From Streptomyces sp. ACA25 (lineage in GTDB: Bacteria; Actinomycetota; Actinomycetes; Streptomycetales; Streptomycetaceae): 64,000 bases of DNA. Both the position numbers and the translations under genes were made by a program. A model generated the notes under the pieces. The model saw only the letters and a program-made list of their open reading frames with translations. It was not told where the DNA came from and did no database searches. Location: assembly GCF_028200735.1 (NCBI RefSeq), contig NZ_JAQKPV010000002.1:434001-498000 (forward strand), given 5' to 3'. This document shows, in pieces, positions 20,756-28,709 of this stretch; the stretch's first letter is position 1, and each line of letters begins with the position of its first letter.

Positions 20756-21490
20756 TCAGGCCACCAGCTCGCCGAAGGACTCCCCCCGGTCCCCGCCGAA
20801 ACTGAGTACCCGGTCCTCACGCAGCCGGCGCAGAGTGCGCCAGATACTGCTCTTCACCGTGCCGACACTGATGTTCAGAGTGTCGGCTATCTCCGGGTCG
20901 GTACGACCCTCGTAGTAGCGGAGCACCAGCATGGTGCGCTGCTGCTCGGGCAGCCGGGCCAGTGCCTGCCACAGCACGGCCCGCAGCTCGGTGCCCCGCA
21001 TCGTGTCCTGCTCGGCGGGCGCCTCGGGCAGGTCCTCCGTGGGGTACTCGCTGAGCTTCCGGCGCCGCCAGGCACTGATGTGCAGGTTCGTCATCGTGCG
21101 GCGGAGGTAACCGCCGACCGCGGCCTTGTCGGCTATCCGGTCCCAGGACCGGTAGGTGGACAGCAGCGCGCTCTGCAGCAGGTCCTCCGCCTCGTGCCGG
21201 TCGCCGGTCAGGTGGTAGGCGGTGGCGTACAGAGAGGCCCGGCGCTCCCGCACGTAGGCGGTGAACTCCGCCTCCGTGGCCCCCTCGCGCCGGGGTCCCC
21301 CGGCCTCTCTGTACGGTCCCCCCTTCGGGTCCACCGCGGTGAGCCGCGGCGGACGCGCACGCCCGGTGGCGCGATGGCCCCCACACCGGTTCACGGCACC
21401 GGACCTTTCCTCGCGCCGGACGGGAACCACGGAGGCGTGCGGGAGCGTCGTGCCGACTGCCGTGGTGCTGATGCTCTGCAGTGCGCTCAT
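20756..21490 (-). CDS. sigQ: SigE-family ECF sigma factor SigQ
   Basis: A 244-residue group 4 sigma factor. Region 2 is visible as FTAYVRERRASLYATAYHLT with AEDLLQSALL and YLRRTMTNLHIS; region 4 is ALARLPEQQRTMLVLRYYEG with DTLNISVGTVKSSIWRTL. Divergence from afsQ1 identifies it as SigQ, which in S. coelicolor is activated by AfsQ1 and counteracts antibiotic production. I start at ATG 21490 because GGGGGAG lies just upstream; the roughly 65-residue Arg/Pro-rich N-terminal extension is longer than in most SigE-type factors, so a later start is possible. The AfsQ1 box lies 84 bases upstream. Confidence 0.9.
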   Translation of the reverse strand: MSALQSISTTAVGTTLPHASVVPVRREERSGAVNRCGGHRATGRARPPRLTAVDPKGGPYREAGGPRREGATEAEFTAYVRERRASLYATAYHLTGDRHEAEDLLQSALLSTYRSWDRIADKAAVGGYLRRTMTNLHISAWRRRKLSEYPTEDLPEAPAEQDTMRGTELRAVLWQALARLPEQQRTMLVLRYYEGRTDPEIADTLNISVGTVKSSIWRTLRRLREDRVLSFGGDRGESFGELVA

Positions 21491-21573
21491 CCCGCTCCCC
21501 CTCATGGAGTCAGTCGTTCCTGTCCGACGGGCAACACACTGCACGGCCAGTTTCATGACCCGGTCCGCCGACT

Positions 21574-21589
21574 GTCACAGCGGTGTCAC
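21574..21589. promoter_or_regulatory. AfsQ1 binding box between sigQ and afsQ1
   Basis: GTCAC, six bases, GTCAC: a perfect match to the published AfsQ1 consensus GTnAC-n6-GTnAC. It sits in the divergent sigQ/afsQ1 intergenic region, where AfsQ1 is known to act on sigQ. Confidence 0.85.
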
Positions 21590-21655
21590 AGGGCCCCGGG
21601 CCCGGATCCGGCATCCTTCCCGGAACGCACTGGCGAAGCAGGCGGGCCCATGGGC

Positions 21656-21661
21656 CAGAAT
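21656..21661 (+). promoter_or_regulatory. -10 box of afsQ1, leaderless type
   Basis: CAGAAT lies six bases before GTG 21668. It overlaps the upstream in-frame ATG region, which supports the GTG as start. Confidence 0.4.
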
Positions 21662-21667
21662 GACCCC

Positions 21668-22345
21668 GTGGCTTTCCTGTTGCTGATCGAGGACGACGAG
21701 GCAGTCCGCACGGCCCTGGAGATGGGACTGACCCGCCAGGGGCACCGTGTGGTCACCGCCGCGACCGGTGAGGACGGACTCAAGCTGCTGCGTGAGCAGC
21801 GGCCCGACCTCATCGTTCTGGACGTCATGCTGCCCGGCATCGACGGCTTCGAGGTGTGCCGCCGTATCCGGCGCACCGACCAGCTGCCGATCATCCTGCT
21901 CACCGCCCGCAGCGACGACATCGACGTGGTGGTGGGTCTGGAGTCGGGGGCCGACGACTACGTGGTCAAGCCCGTGCAGGGCCGCGTGCTGGACGCGCGG
22001 ATCCGTGCGGTGATGCGGCGCGGTGAGCGGGAGTCCCACGACGCGGCCACATTCGGCTCGATCGTCATCGACCGGGCCGCGATGACCGTCACCCGGAACG
22101 GCGAGGACCTTCAGCTCACGCCGACCGAACTGCGGCTGCTGCTCGAGCTGAGCCGCCGCCCCGGGCAGGCGCTCTCCCGTCAGCAGCTGCTCCGGCTGGT
22201 GTGGGAGCACGACTACCTGGGGGACTCCCGGCTGGTGGACGCCTGTGTGCAGCGGTTGCGCGCGAAGGTCGAGGACGTGCCGTCCTCCCCGAAGCTGATC
22301 CGGACGGTCCGCGGGGTGGGCTACCGCCTGGACGCCCCCTCGTGA
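21668..22345 (+). CDS. afsQ1: Response regulator AfsQ1
   Basis: A 225-residue OmpR/PhoB-type regulator, the known length of AfsQ1. The receiver domain has the acidic pocket IEDDE, phosphoacceptor Asp 52 (LIVLDVMLPG), Thr in LLTARSD and Lys in VVKPVQG. The winged helix contains LTPTELRLLLELSRRPGQ and LVDACVQRLRAKVED. In S. coelicolor AfsQ1 (with AfsQ2) responds to nitrogen-related conditions, activating actinorhodin, undecylprodigiosin and CDA genes and sigQ. The divergent sigQ and the downstream afsQ2 and lipoprotein genes make the assignment secure. Confidence 0.96.
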   Translation: MAFLLLIEDDEAVRTALEMGLTRQGHRVVTAATGEDGLKLLREQRPDLIVLDVMLPGIDGFEVCRRIRRTDQLPIILLTARSDDIDVVVGLESGADDYVVKPVQGRVLDARIRAVMRRGERESHDAATFGSIVIDRAAMTVTRNGEDLQLTPTELRLLLELSRRPGQALSRQQLLRLVWEHDYLGDSRLVDACVQRLRAKVEDVPSSPKLIRTVRGVGYRLDAPS

Positions 22346-22397
22346 CCGGTCGCTGCGGAACTGCCGCGGGCCGGAGCCGTCGGCCGGAAAGTCCGCG

Positions 22398-23996
22398 GTG
22401 AGCGGCGGAAGACGCCTGATCGGCCGGGTGCGGGGCGCGCTGCGCGTGACCAGCCTGCGGCTGCGGCTGGTCACCGTGTTCGCGCTGGTCGCGCTCACCG
22501 CCGCGGTCTCGGTCTCCGGGATCGCCTACTGGCTCAACCGGGACGCCGTCCTCACCCGGGCGCAGAACGCCGCCCTCGACGACTTCCACAAATCGCTGGG
22601 GGACAGCACCGGCGCCCTGCCCGCCGCACCGACCTGCGCCCTGCTGCGCGGCGCCGCGGGCGAGATGACCGGCAGCACCCAGAACTATCAGGTCGTGCTG
22701 GTCTCCGAGGACGGCGAGTGCACCGCGGAGTCCGACCCCGGTGTCTTCACCGCAGAAATGATCCCGCCCTCGCTGGTGGAAGCGGTGCACACCGTCCGCA
22801 CGGGCGAGGACGACGCGGCGCCATACCACCTGTACTGGCAGCGGATCGTGCGGGACGACGACCCGTACCTGATCGGCGGCGCGCGGGTCATGGGGGACGG
22901 CGGCCCGACCGGGTACATGCTGGCGTCCCTCGCGCCGGAGCGGGACGACCTGCAGTCGCTTACCTGGTCCCTCGGCATCGCCACCGCACTGGCGCTCGTC
23001 GGCTCGGTGCTCCTGGCCCAGGCCGCCGCGAGCACGGTGCTGCGCCCGGTGCAGCGGCTCAGTGACGCGGCCCAGCGGCTGGGCGAGGGGAAGCTGAGCA
23101 CCCGGCTCGAGGTGCAGGGTGCCGACGAACTCGCGGAGCTGTCACGGACGTTCAACCGCACGGCCGAGGCTCTGGAGGAACGGGTCGCGGATCTGCGGGC
23201 AAGGGAGGAGTCCAGCCGCCGGTTCGTCGCCGACATGTCGCACGAGCTCCGGACCCCGATGACCGCGATCACCGCGGTCACCGAGGTGCTGGAGGAGGAG
23301 GTCGACAATCTGGACCCGATGATAGCGCCGGCCGTGTCCCTCGTGGTCAGCGAGACCAGACGGCTGAACGACCTGGTGGAGAACCTGATGGAGGTCACCC
23401 GCTTCGACGCCGGAACCGCCCGGATGGTGCTCGACGATGTGGACGTCGCCGACCAGGTCACCGCCTGCATCGACGCGCGGGCCTGGCTGGACGCCGTGGA
23501 GCTGGACGCCGACCGGGGCATCATGGTCCGGCTCGACCCCCGGCGGCTCGACGTCATCCTGGCGAACCTCATCGGCAACGCCCTCAAACACGGCGGCTCA
23601 CCGGTGCGGGTGTCGGTGCGTCAGGAGCGTGTCCCCGCGAGACCGGCGGCCGACGGCCCCGGGGCCCTGGTCATCGAGGTCGCCGACCGGGGGCCCGGCA
23701 TTCCGGAGGAGGTCCTGCCGCACGTCTTCGACCGGTTCTACAAGGCGAGCGCTTCCCGGCCGCGTTCGGAGGGGAGTGGGCTCGGCCTCTCGATCGCGCT
23801 GGAGAACGCGCACCTGCACGGCGGTGAGATCAGTGCCCGGAACGCGCCGGAGGGGGGTGCGGTCTTCACCCTGAGACTGCCCCGGGACGGCGGAGCGGAC
23901 GGGGACCGGGACCGGGACCGGGACCGGGCCGCGGGAACCGGCCCGGACACGGACCAGGACCAGGACCAGGACCAGGACGAGGGGAGGAACGGGTGA
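22398..23996 (+). CDS. afsQ2: Sensor histidine kinase AfsQ2
   Basis: A 532-residue membrane sensor kinase. Helix one (LVTVFALVALTAAVSVSGIA), an extracellular domain of about 150 residues with two cysteines (APTCALLRG, EDGECTAES), helix two (LGIATALALVGSVLLAQAA), HAMP, then HisKA with FVADMSHELRTPMTAI and an ATPase domain with NLIGNALKHGG, DRGPGIPEEVL and GSGLGLSIALENA. The C-terminal 45 residues are low complexity: DR and DQ dipeptides encoded by two 6-bp repeat arrays. It phosphorylates AfsQ1. The GTG start lies 52 bp after afsQ1. Confidence 0.95.
   Translation: MSGGRRLIGRVRGALRVTSLRLRLVTVFALVALTAAVSVSGIAYWLNRDAVLTRAQNAALDDFHKSLGDSTGALPAAPTCALLRGAAGEMTGSTQNYQVVLVSEDGECTAESDPGVFTAEMIPPSLVEAVHTVRTGEDDAAPYHLYWQRIVRDDDPYLIGGARVMGDGGPTGYMLASLAPERDDLQSLTWSLGIATALALVGSVLLAQAAASTVLRPVQRLSDAAQRLGEGKLSTRLEVQGADELAELSRTFNRTAEALEERVADLRAREESSRRFVADMSHELRTPMTAITAVTEVLEEEVDNLDPMIAPAVSLVVSETRRLNDLVENLMEVTRFDAGTARMVLDDVDVADQVTACIDARAWLDAVELDADRGIMVRLDPRRLDVILANLIGNALKHGGSPVRVSVRQERVPARPAADGPGALVIEVADRGPGIPEEVLPHVFDRFYKASASRPRSEGSGLGLSIALENAHLHGGEISARNAPEGGAVFTLRLPRDGGADGDRDRDRDRAAGTGPDTDQDQDQDQDEGRNG
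23902..23980 (+). repeat. Two hexanucleotide repeat arrays in the 3' end of afsQ2
   Basis: GGGACC repeats four times (23902-23925) and GGACCA four times (23951-23974), followed by GGACGA. Both are in frame, encoding (Asp-Arg)n and (Asp-Gln)n at the kinase C-terminus. Slippage would change tail length without shifting the frame. Confidence 0.85.
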
Positions 23997-24745
23997 GTAT
24001 GCGTATGACCGGCCGGCGGGGAGGACCGCGAAGCAGAGGCCGTTCCTCCGTCACGCCGGGCCGGCGCCGCCCGTCCCGGATATCCGGGGCCGCACGACGG
24101 GTGCTGCGGCGGACCGCCCGGCCGGCCGTGGCGGTGCTTCTCGTGGCGGCGAGCGCGGCGTGCGGGGTCCGGTCGGTGGAGGTGCCGGTCGACGCCGGGC
24201 CCGCGCCGTCCCGTGCCTCCTGCACCCCGCCGGCAGCCGAGGACGGCACCGAGGTGTACCTGGTGTGCGGCTCACGGGTGGAACCCGTGGCCCGCTCCAT
24301 CGAACTGCCCGGTATGCAGAGCAGCGCCGCAGGTTCCGGGCAGGAGGAGCCCGAGGACACCCCGAGGGCGGAGCGGGAGGGCGCCCGGGACCGGGTCGCT
24401 CTCGCAGCAGCACTGCTCTCCGAGCTGCAGTCCGATCCGGAGCACGAGGAGCAGGCGGCCGGGTTCACCAGCACGGTGCCCGCCGACCTGCGGGTCAGCG
24501 GGCCGGCCGGGGACGATCCCGACCGGCTGCTGCGGCTGAGCAGCCGGCCGGATGATCTCCCGGCGTTCGCGCTCGTCCAGATCATCTGCACCTTCGCGCA
24601 CACCCAGCCCGTCGGGGACGGCCATTCGGTGCTGCTCGCGGGACCGGCCGAGACCGCCGCCGACCAGGACGCGCGCGGCTACACCTGCGGAGCGACCCTG
24701 CGCAATCGACCCGACACCGCCCGCACAGCAGCCGAGTCCCCTTAG
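23993..24745 (+). CDS. AfsQ3-type lipoprotein
   Basis: A 250-residue protein whose GTG overlaps the afsQ2 stop by four bases. An Arg-rich, 45-residue N-region leads into a signal helix (AVAVLLVAASAAC) with the lipobox cysteine near residue 57, then a mostly acidic domain with three further cysteines (ASCTPP, YLVCGS, QIICTF) and one near the end (YTCGAT). The twin and multiple arginines would suit Tat export. Its place in the afsQ operon (SCO4905 in S. coelicolor, as I remember) suggests that it senses or modulates signals for AfsQ2. Confidence 0.85.
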   Translation: MSMRMTGRRGGPRSRGRSSVTPGRRRPSRISGAARRVLRRTARPAVAVLLVAASAACGVRSVEVPVDAGPAPSRASCTPPAAEDGTEVYLVCGSRVEPVARSIELPGMQSSAAGSGQEEPEDTPRAEREGARDRVALAAALLSELQSDPEHEEQAAGFTSTVPADLRVSGPAGDDPDRLLRLSSRPDDLPAFALVQIICTFAHTQPVGDGHSVLLAGPAETAADQDARGYTCGATLRNRPDTARTAAESP

Positions 24746-24849
24746 AAGGGCCCCGAGCTCCTGCGCGCTCCCGGTTCCGGAGAGCTCGTCCAGCGCACGG
24801 GCACCCACTGCGGGGAACCGCAACGGCAGCGGCAGGCGTCCTGAAGTCC

Positions 24850-25458
24850 GTGCACGGTCATGAGAAGACTTCCCGGGACGGATCCCGCGGCGGTGGGGTG
24901 GCACCGCGCGTGCGGCTGGCGGCCTTCGTCACCGTTACCGTCTATCTGGGATTCGTCGCCTGGCTGACCCTGCGTCCGGTGACCGCCGTGTGGGTGTCCC
25001 CTCCCAATGTCGAACTGTTCGCCACCATCCGGTCGGATCTCGCCCGCGGACCGGGAGAGGCCGCCCGCTCCCTCGGAGCCGGCCTCGCGCTGCTCGCGCC
25101 GCTCGGGGTGCTGCTGCCGGTGCTGGGCAAGCGCCTGGGCGGCTCCCGGTTCGCCTCCGCCGCCCGGACGGTCTTCGCCGGCGCGATGATCTCACTGGTC
25201 ATCGAACTGCTGCAGTCCTCGGTACCGGGCCGGGTCGCGAACATCGACGCGCTTCTGCTCAGCACTCTCGGGGTCGGGCTGGTGCACCTGCTCGCCTATG
25301 CGCCGTTGCGGTCCCTGCTCCTGCGGCCGCGGCGGCCGTCCGTGCCCCGCCCGGTCCCCCGTCCGCAAGCCATCTCTCCGGGTCCGACCCCGAGAGCTTC
25401 CGGGGTGAGCCTCGCACCTCGGGCCGATGCGCGGGCCGGCAGACTTTCCGTACGGTGA
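24850..25458 (+). CDS. VanZ-like membrane protein
   Basis: A 202-residue protein with four predicted membrane helices between about residues 20 and 160 (VRLAAFVTVTVYLGFVAWLTL; LGAGLALLAPLGVLLPVL; TVFAGAMISLVIELLQ; LLSTLGVGLVHLLAYAPL). It has the VanZ signatures NVELFATI...D and ELLQ...PGRVANIDALLLSTLG. The C-terminal 45 residues are Pro/Arg-rich. VanZ relatives confer mild teicoplanin resistance in enterococci; the role of chromosomal streptomycete copies is unknown. GTG 24850 has no clear ribosome site; GTG 24898 is an equally possible start. Confidence 0.8.
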   Translation: MHGHEKTSRDGSRGGGVAPRVRLAAFVTVTVYLGFVAWLTLRPVTAVWVSPPNVELFATIRSDLARGPGEAARSLGAGLALLAPLGVLLPVLGKRLGGSRFASAARTVFAGAMISLVIELLQSSVPGRVANIDALLLSTLGVGLVHLLAYAPLRSLLLRPRRPSVPRPVPRPQAISPGPTPRASGVSLAPRADARAGRLSVR

Positions 25459-25559
25459 GAGGACGGCCAGGCACACAGGTGCAGATCACGCCCGGCCGCC
25501 CTTGCCGCACCACGGCATCCGGCCGACGGCCGAGCCGACGACCTGAGGAGAGCCCCACG

Positions 25560-25757
25560 ATGGCCACCTTGTCCCGTCCCCGTGAGGGCCGCTGGATCGG
25601 CGGAGTGTGCGCCGGTCTGGGCCGCCGCTTCGGCGTCTCGGCAGGCACCGTGCGAGTGATCGCCGTGGTGTCCTGCCTGCTGCCGGGCCCGCAGTTCCTG
25701 CTCTACCTGCTGTTGTGGTTCCTGCTGCCGAACGACGGGGAGCGCCGCGGCTGGTGA
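25560..25757 (+). CDS. PspC-domain membrane protein
   Basis: A 65-residue protein made almost entirely of one PspC domain: LSRPREGRWIGGVCAGLGRRFGVSAGTVRV, then a hydrophobic segment (IAVVSCLLPGPQFLLYLLLWFLLP). PspC domains occur in phage-shock regulators and in small membrane stress proteins of actinomycetes. GAGGAG lies eleven bases before the ATG. A hairpin terminator follows at 25779-25820. Confidence 0.88.
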   Translation: MATLSRPREGRWIGGVCAGLGRRFGVSAGTVRVIAVVSCLLPGPQFLLYLLLWFLLPNDGERRGW

Positions 25758-25778
25758 ACCGCCACGCACCGGGCGTGC

Positions 25779-25820
25779 GGGAGGGCCGGGCGCCCGGGGA
25801 CTCCGGGGCCCGGCCCTCCC
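25779..25820. terminator. Terminator between the PspC gene and the small secreted protein gene
   Basis: GGGAGGGCCGGG (25779-25790) pairs perfectly with CCCGGCCCTCCC (25809-25820), between convergent genes. Confidence 0.7.
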
Positions 25821-25903
25821 GCCGCCGGTCTCCCGGCGGCCGTCCGCACACGGCGGACGGGCGGTCCGCGCCTTCGGGGAGGCCGGGCGGCGCGGAGCCG
25901 CCG

Positions 25904-26212
25904 TCAGACGGGCAGGCCACCCAGCAGGGGGGCGGCACCACGGGTCGCCCCGGCTTCCGCGGCGGGGGCCGCCGACGGGCCCGACTTCATGAGGCTCACC
26001 GTCGGCAGCCCGGCACCGCGCATCGCGTAACTGCCCGCGGCGAGGGCCTCGGTACTGCCGGCGGGCAGGGCATCCGCGGGCACGGACCGCAGCACGTCGG
26101 AGACGGGCTGCGTGACCGGGGCGGGAGCGGCGGAAGCGGTACCGGCGGCCACGACGGCGACTGCGGCACCGAGCGCGAGGGAACCGAGAGACTTCACGGT
26201 GGTCTGGTTCAT
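25904..26212 (-). CDS. Small secreted protein of unknown function
   Basis: A 102-residue protein with a classical signal peptide: MNQTTVKSLGSLALG, hydrophobic core, then GTASA before APAP. The mature part is about 70 residues, rich in Ala, Pro and Gly, with no cysteine and no known domain. Very similar short proteins starting MNQTTVKSLG are common in Streptomyces and are often mislabelled ATP-binding protein. ATG 26212 is chosen for the signal peptide; the frame is open upstream to 26305. Confidence 0.7.
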   Translation of the reverse strand: MNQTTVKSLGSLALGAAVAVVAAGTASAAPAPVTQPVSDVLRSVPADALPAGSTEALAAGSYAMRGAGLPTVSLMKSGPSAAPAAEAGATRGAAPLLGGLPV

Positions 26213-26332
26213 CAGAAACGACGTCCTCAAGTGGGGGGTTCGTGCAGCGGCCCGCAGCGTAGCCGGGGGTGAAGACGACCGGCAAAGCGGAAGAAACTGG
26301 CGCATTACCCGTAACTCTTCGGACCGCCGACG

Positions 26333-26359
26333 GCGGGGCAGCCGCCCCGGCTGCCCCGC
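26333..26359 (-). terminator. Terminator after add
   Basis: GCGGGGCAGCC (26333-26343) pairs perfectly with GGCTGCCCCGC (26349-26359) across a five-base loop, 20 bases beyond the add stop codon. Confidence 0.8.
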
Positions 26360-26378
26360 ACCGCCTCCTTGCCGCAGG

Positions 26379-27524
26379 TCAGCCCGGCTCCGGAGCCTCC
26401 ACCCGGAACAGCCATTCCGACCGCAGGGCGGCGTATCCGGGCTTGATGACTTCGTTGATCATCGTCAGACGTTCATCGAAAGGAATGAACGCGGACTTCA
26501 TGGCATTGACGGTGAACCACTGGAGATCATCGAGACCGTAACCGAACGCGTCCACCAGATGGCCGAATTCGCGGCTCATGCTGGTCCCGCTCATGAGGCG
26601 GTTGTCCGTGTTCACCGTGACCCGGAACCGCAGCTCACGGAGCAGGCCGATGGGATGCTCCGCGTAGGAGACCGCGGCCCCCGTCTGGAGGTTGGAGCTG
26701 GGGCACATCTCCAGCGGCACGCGCTTGTCCCGGACGTACGCGGCCAGCCGGCCGAGCCGCACCCGGCCGTCCTCCGACACCTCGATGTCGTCGATGATCC
26801 GCACGCCGTGCCCCAGCCGGTCGGCACCGCACCACTGGAGGGCCTGCCAGATCGACGGCAGGCCGAACGCCTCACCGGCGTGGATGGTGAAGTGGTTGTT
26901 CTCCCGCTTCAGGTACTCGAAGGCGTCCAGATGCCGGGTGGGCGGATAGCCCGCCTCGGCGCCGGCGATGTCGAAGCCGGCCACCGACTCGTTCCGGTAG
27001 CGGTTGGCGAGCTCGGCGATCTCCAGGGCCCGGGCCGCATGCCGCATGGCGGTGAGCAGGGACACGACCCGGATCCGCCGGCCGTCCGCGGCGGCCCGCC
27101 GTTCACCCTCCCGGAACCCTTCGGTCACCGCCTCGACCACCTCTTCGAGAGTCAGCCCTGCCGTCAGGTGCTGCTCGGGGGCATAGCGGATCTCCGCGTA
27201 CACCACGCCGTCGGCGGCCAGGTCCTGCACGCACTCGGCCGCGACCCGGACGAGCGCCTCCCGGGTCTGCATGACGGCGGTGGTGTGCGCGAAGGTCTCC
27301 AGGTAGCGCTCCAGGGAGCCGGAGTCCGCCGCTTCCCGGAACCAGCTGCCGAGCTTCTCCGGGTCGGTCTCCGGCAGCCGGCCGTACCCCTGCTGCCGGG
27401 CGAGATCGACGACGGTCTCCGGTCGCAGGCCACCGTCGAGGTGGTCGTGCAGCAGCACCTTGGGCGCGCGCAGGATCTGGTCCGGGGTGAGGGCGGGGGG
27501 CGTCGGACGCCGGCTCTGGCTCAT
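26379..27524 (-). CDS. add: Adenosine deaminase
   Basis: A 381-residue zinc amidohydrolase converting (deoxy)adenosine to (deoxy)inosine, which the PNP at 13242 can then split. Zinc ligands and catalytic residues are seen as His 26 and His 28 (LLHDHLDGG), HAGEAFG (His and catalytic Glu), DRLGHG and VNTDN. Length is normal. Transcription is probably leaderless: TACAGT lies six bases before the ATG, and operator 3 lies four bases above the box. This links add to the same regulon as pnp, deoC and the nucleoside transporter although it stands alone. Confidence 0.96.
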   Translation of the reverse strand: MSQSRRPTPPALTPDQILRAPKVLLHDHLDGGLRPETVVDLARQQGYGRLPETDPEKLGSWFREAADSGSLERYLETFAHTTAVMQTREALVRVAAECVQDLAADGVVYAEIRYAPEQHLTAGLTLEEVVEAVTEGFREGERRAAADGRRIRVVSLLTAMRHAARALEIAELANRYRNESVAGFDIAGAEAGYPPTRHLDAFEYLKRENNHFTIHAGEAFGLPSIWQALQWCGADRLGHGVRIIDDIEVSEDGRVRLGRLAAYVRDKRVPLEMCPSSNLQTGAAVSYAEHPIGLLRELRFRVTVNTDNRLMSGTSMSREFGHLVDAFGYGLDDLQWFTVNAMKSAFIPFDERLTMINEVIKPGYAALRSEWLFRVEAPEPG

Positions 27525-27530
27525 GCCCCG

Positions 27531-27536
27531 ACTGTA
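27531..27536 (-). promoter_or_regulatory. -10 box of add, leaderless type
   Basis: TACAGT on the minus strand, six bases before ATG 27524. Confidence 0.55.
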
Positions 27537-27540
27537 ACGC

Positions 27541-27552
27541 CTACGCGCGTAG
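27541..27552. promoter_or_regulatory. Nucleoside-regulon operator 3 (add)
   Basis: Perfect CTACGCGCGTAG, four bases upstream of the add -10 box. Confidence 0.8.
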
Positions 27553-27619
27553 ATCCGGGCGTGGGGCAGGCTGCGGGCACCCCGGTCGTGCGTGCCGGCC
27601 CATCGGTCACGCCCCGCGC

Positions 27620-28618
27620 TCAGCGCTCGTCGGCCAGCAGCCTTCCGCGGCGCCCCAGCAGGAACCGCTTGAATTCCGCCACCGGCCGGGGGTCGGGACG
27701 GCCCGCCATCCAGACCACACCGATCTCCCGGACGGCCCGGGGCGCGATGACCGTGAGCTCACGCACCCCCGGCCGCGGCACGGTGGGCGGGGGAAGCAGC
27801 GACACCCCCAGCCCGGCCGCGACCAGGCCGCGCAGCGACTCCGTCTCGTCGCCCTCGAACGCGACCTTCGGGGCGAAGCCGGCCCGCCGGCACAACTCCT
27901 CGGTCAGCCGCCGCATGCCGTAGCCCGGCTCCAGCGTGACGAACGCCTCGTCGGCGGCCTCCGCGAGCCGCACCCGCTTGCGGGCAGCCAGCCGGTGGTC
28001 CTGCGGTACGACGAGATACAGCCGCTGTTCGTCGAGCCGTCGGGCGACGAGGTCCGGGGCCTCGGGGATCGGCGAGATCAGACACAGGTCGAGCTCGCCC
28101 CGGCGCAGCCGCTCGACCATGTGTTCCCCGTAGCCCTGCACCAGGGAGAAGCGCACCCGGGGATGGTCCGCGCGGAACTCCCGGATCAGCCCGGGTACGG
28201 TTTCCGGACCCATGGTGCGCAGGAAGCCGAACGCGACCCGGCCCGCGGCCGGATCGGTGTCCGCCAGGACCGCTTCGGCGGCCCGCTCGACCTCACCGAG
28301 CGCCTGCTCCACCGACCGGGCGAAGGTACGGCCGGCCGGGGTCAGGGAGACCGCCCGGCCGTGCCGGGCGAGCAGCGCCACGCCGAGATCGGCCTCCAGC
28401 CGGGCCATGGCCCGGCTCAGCGTGGACTGCGGAACCCCCAGCTCCCGGGCGGCCCGGGTGATGTGCTCGTGCCGGGCGACGGCGGCGAACTGGGCGAGCC
28501 GCGGCGTCAGCAGCCCGGCCCAGGATCCCGGGTCCAGCTCCGGGGAGGCCGGGGAGGCCGCACCGGTAGGGCCTCCGGATGTGACAGAGATGTCTTTTGC
28601 GTTGTGTGCGGAGGACAC
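27620..28618 (-). CDS. LysR-family transcriptional regulator
   Basis: A 332-residue regulator. The winged helix is [30 protein letters not shown] (written here as its two halves, about residues 41-70), followed by [22 protein letters not shown] and a periplasmic-binding-like effector domain with [15 protein letters not shown] near residue 265. The N-terminal 35 residues are a disordered extension. It is divergent from an MFS gene with 91 bp between, the usual arrangement for a LysR regulator and its target. The ligand is unknown. Confidence 0.9.
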   Translation of the reverse strand: MSSAHNAKDISVTSGGPTGAASPASPELDPGSWAGLLTPRLAQFAAVARHEHITRAARELGVPQSTLSRAMARLEADLGVALLARHGRAVSLTPAGRTFARSVEQALGEVERAAEAVLADTDPAAGRVAFGFLRTMGPETVPGLIREFRADHPRVRFSLVQGYGEHMVERLRRGELDLCLISPIPEAPDLVARRLDEQRLYLVVPQDHRLAARKRVRLAEAADEAFVTLEPGYGMRRLTEELCRRAGFAPKVAFEGDETESLRGLVAAGLGVSLLPPPTVPRPGVRELTVIAPRAVREIGVVWMAGRPDPRPVAEFKRFLLGRRGRLLADER

Positions 28619-28646
28619 CGCCCACCTGACCTTCCTTTATGCGCTG

Positions 28647-28664
28647 CTGGAACGATCTTTCCAG
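28647..28664. promoter_or_regulatory. Candidate LysR operator in the LysR/MFS intergenic region
   Basis: CTGGAA, six bases, TTCCAG: a perfect interrupted palindrome in the 91-bp divergent intergenic region, about 30 bases from each start. This spacing and dyad fit a LysR site. Confidence 0.6.
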
Positions 28665-28697
28665 ATTCATGCATTGGACGGATCAGACCGGCCCTCT

Positions 28698-28703
28698 TAC
28701 GTT
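28698..28703 (+). promoter_or_regulatory. -10 box of the MFS gene, leaderless type
   Basis: TACGTT, six bases before ATG 28710. Confidence 0.5.
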
Positions 28704-28709
28704 CGTTGC

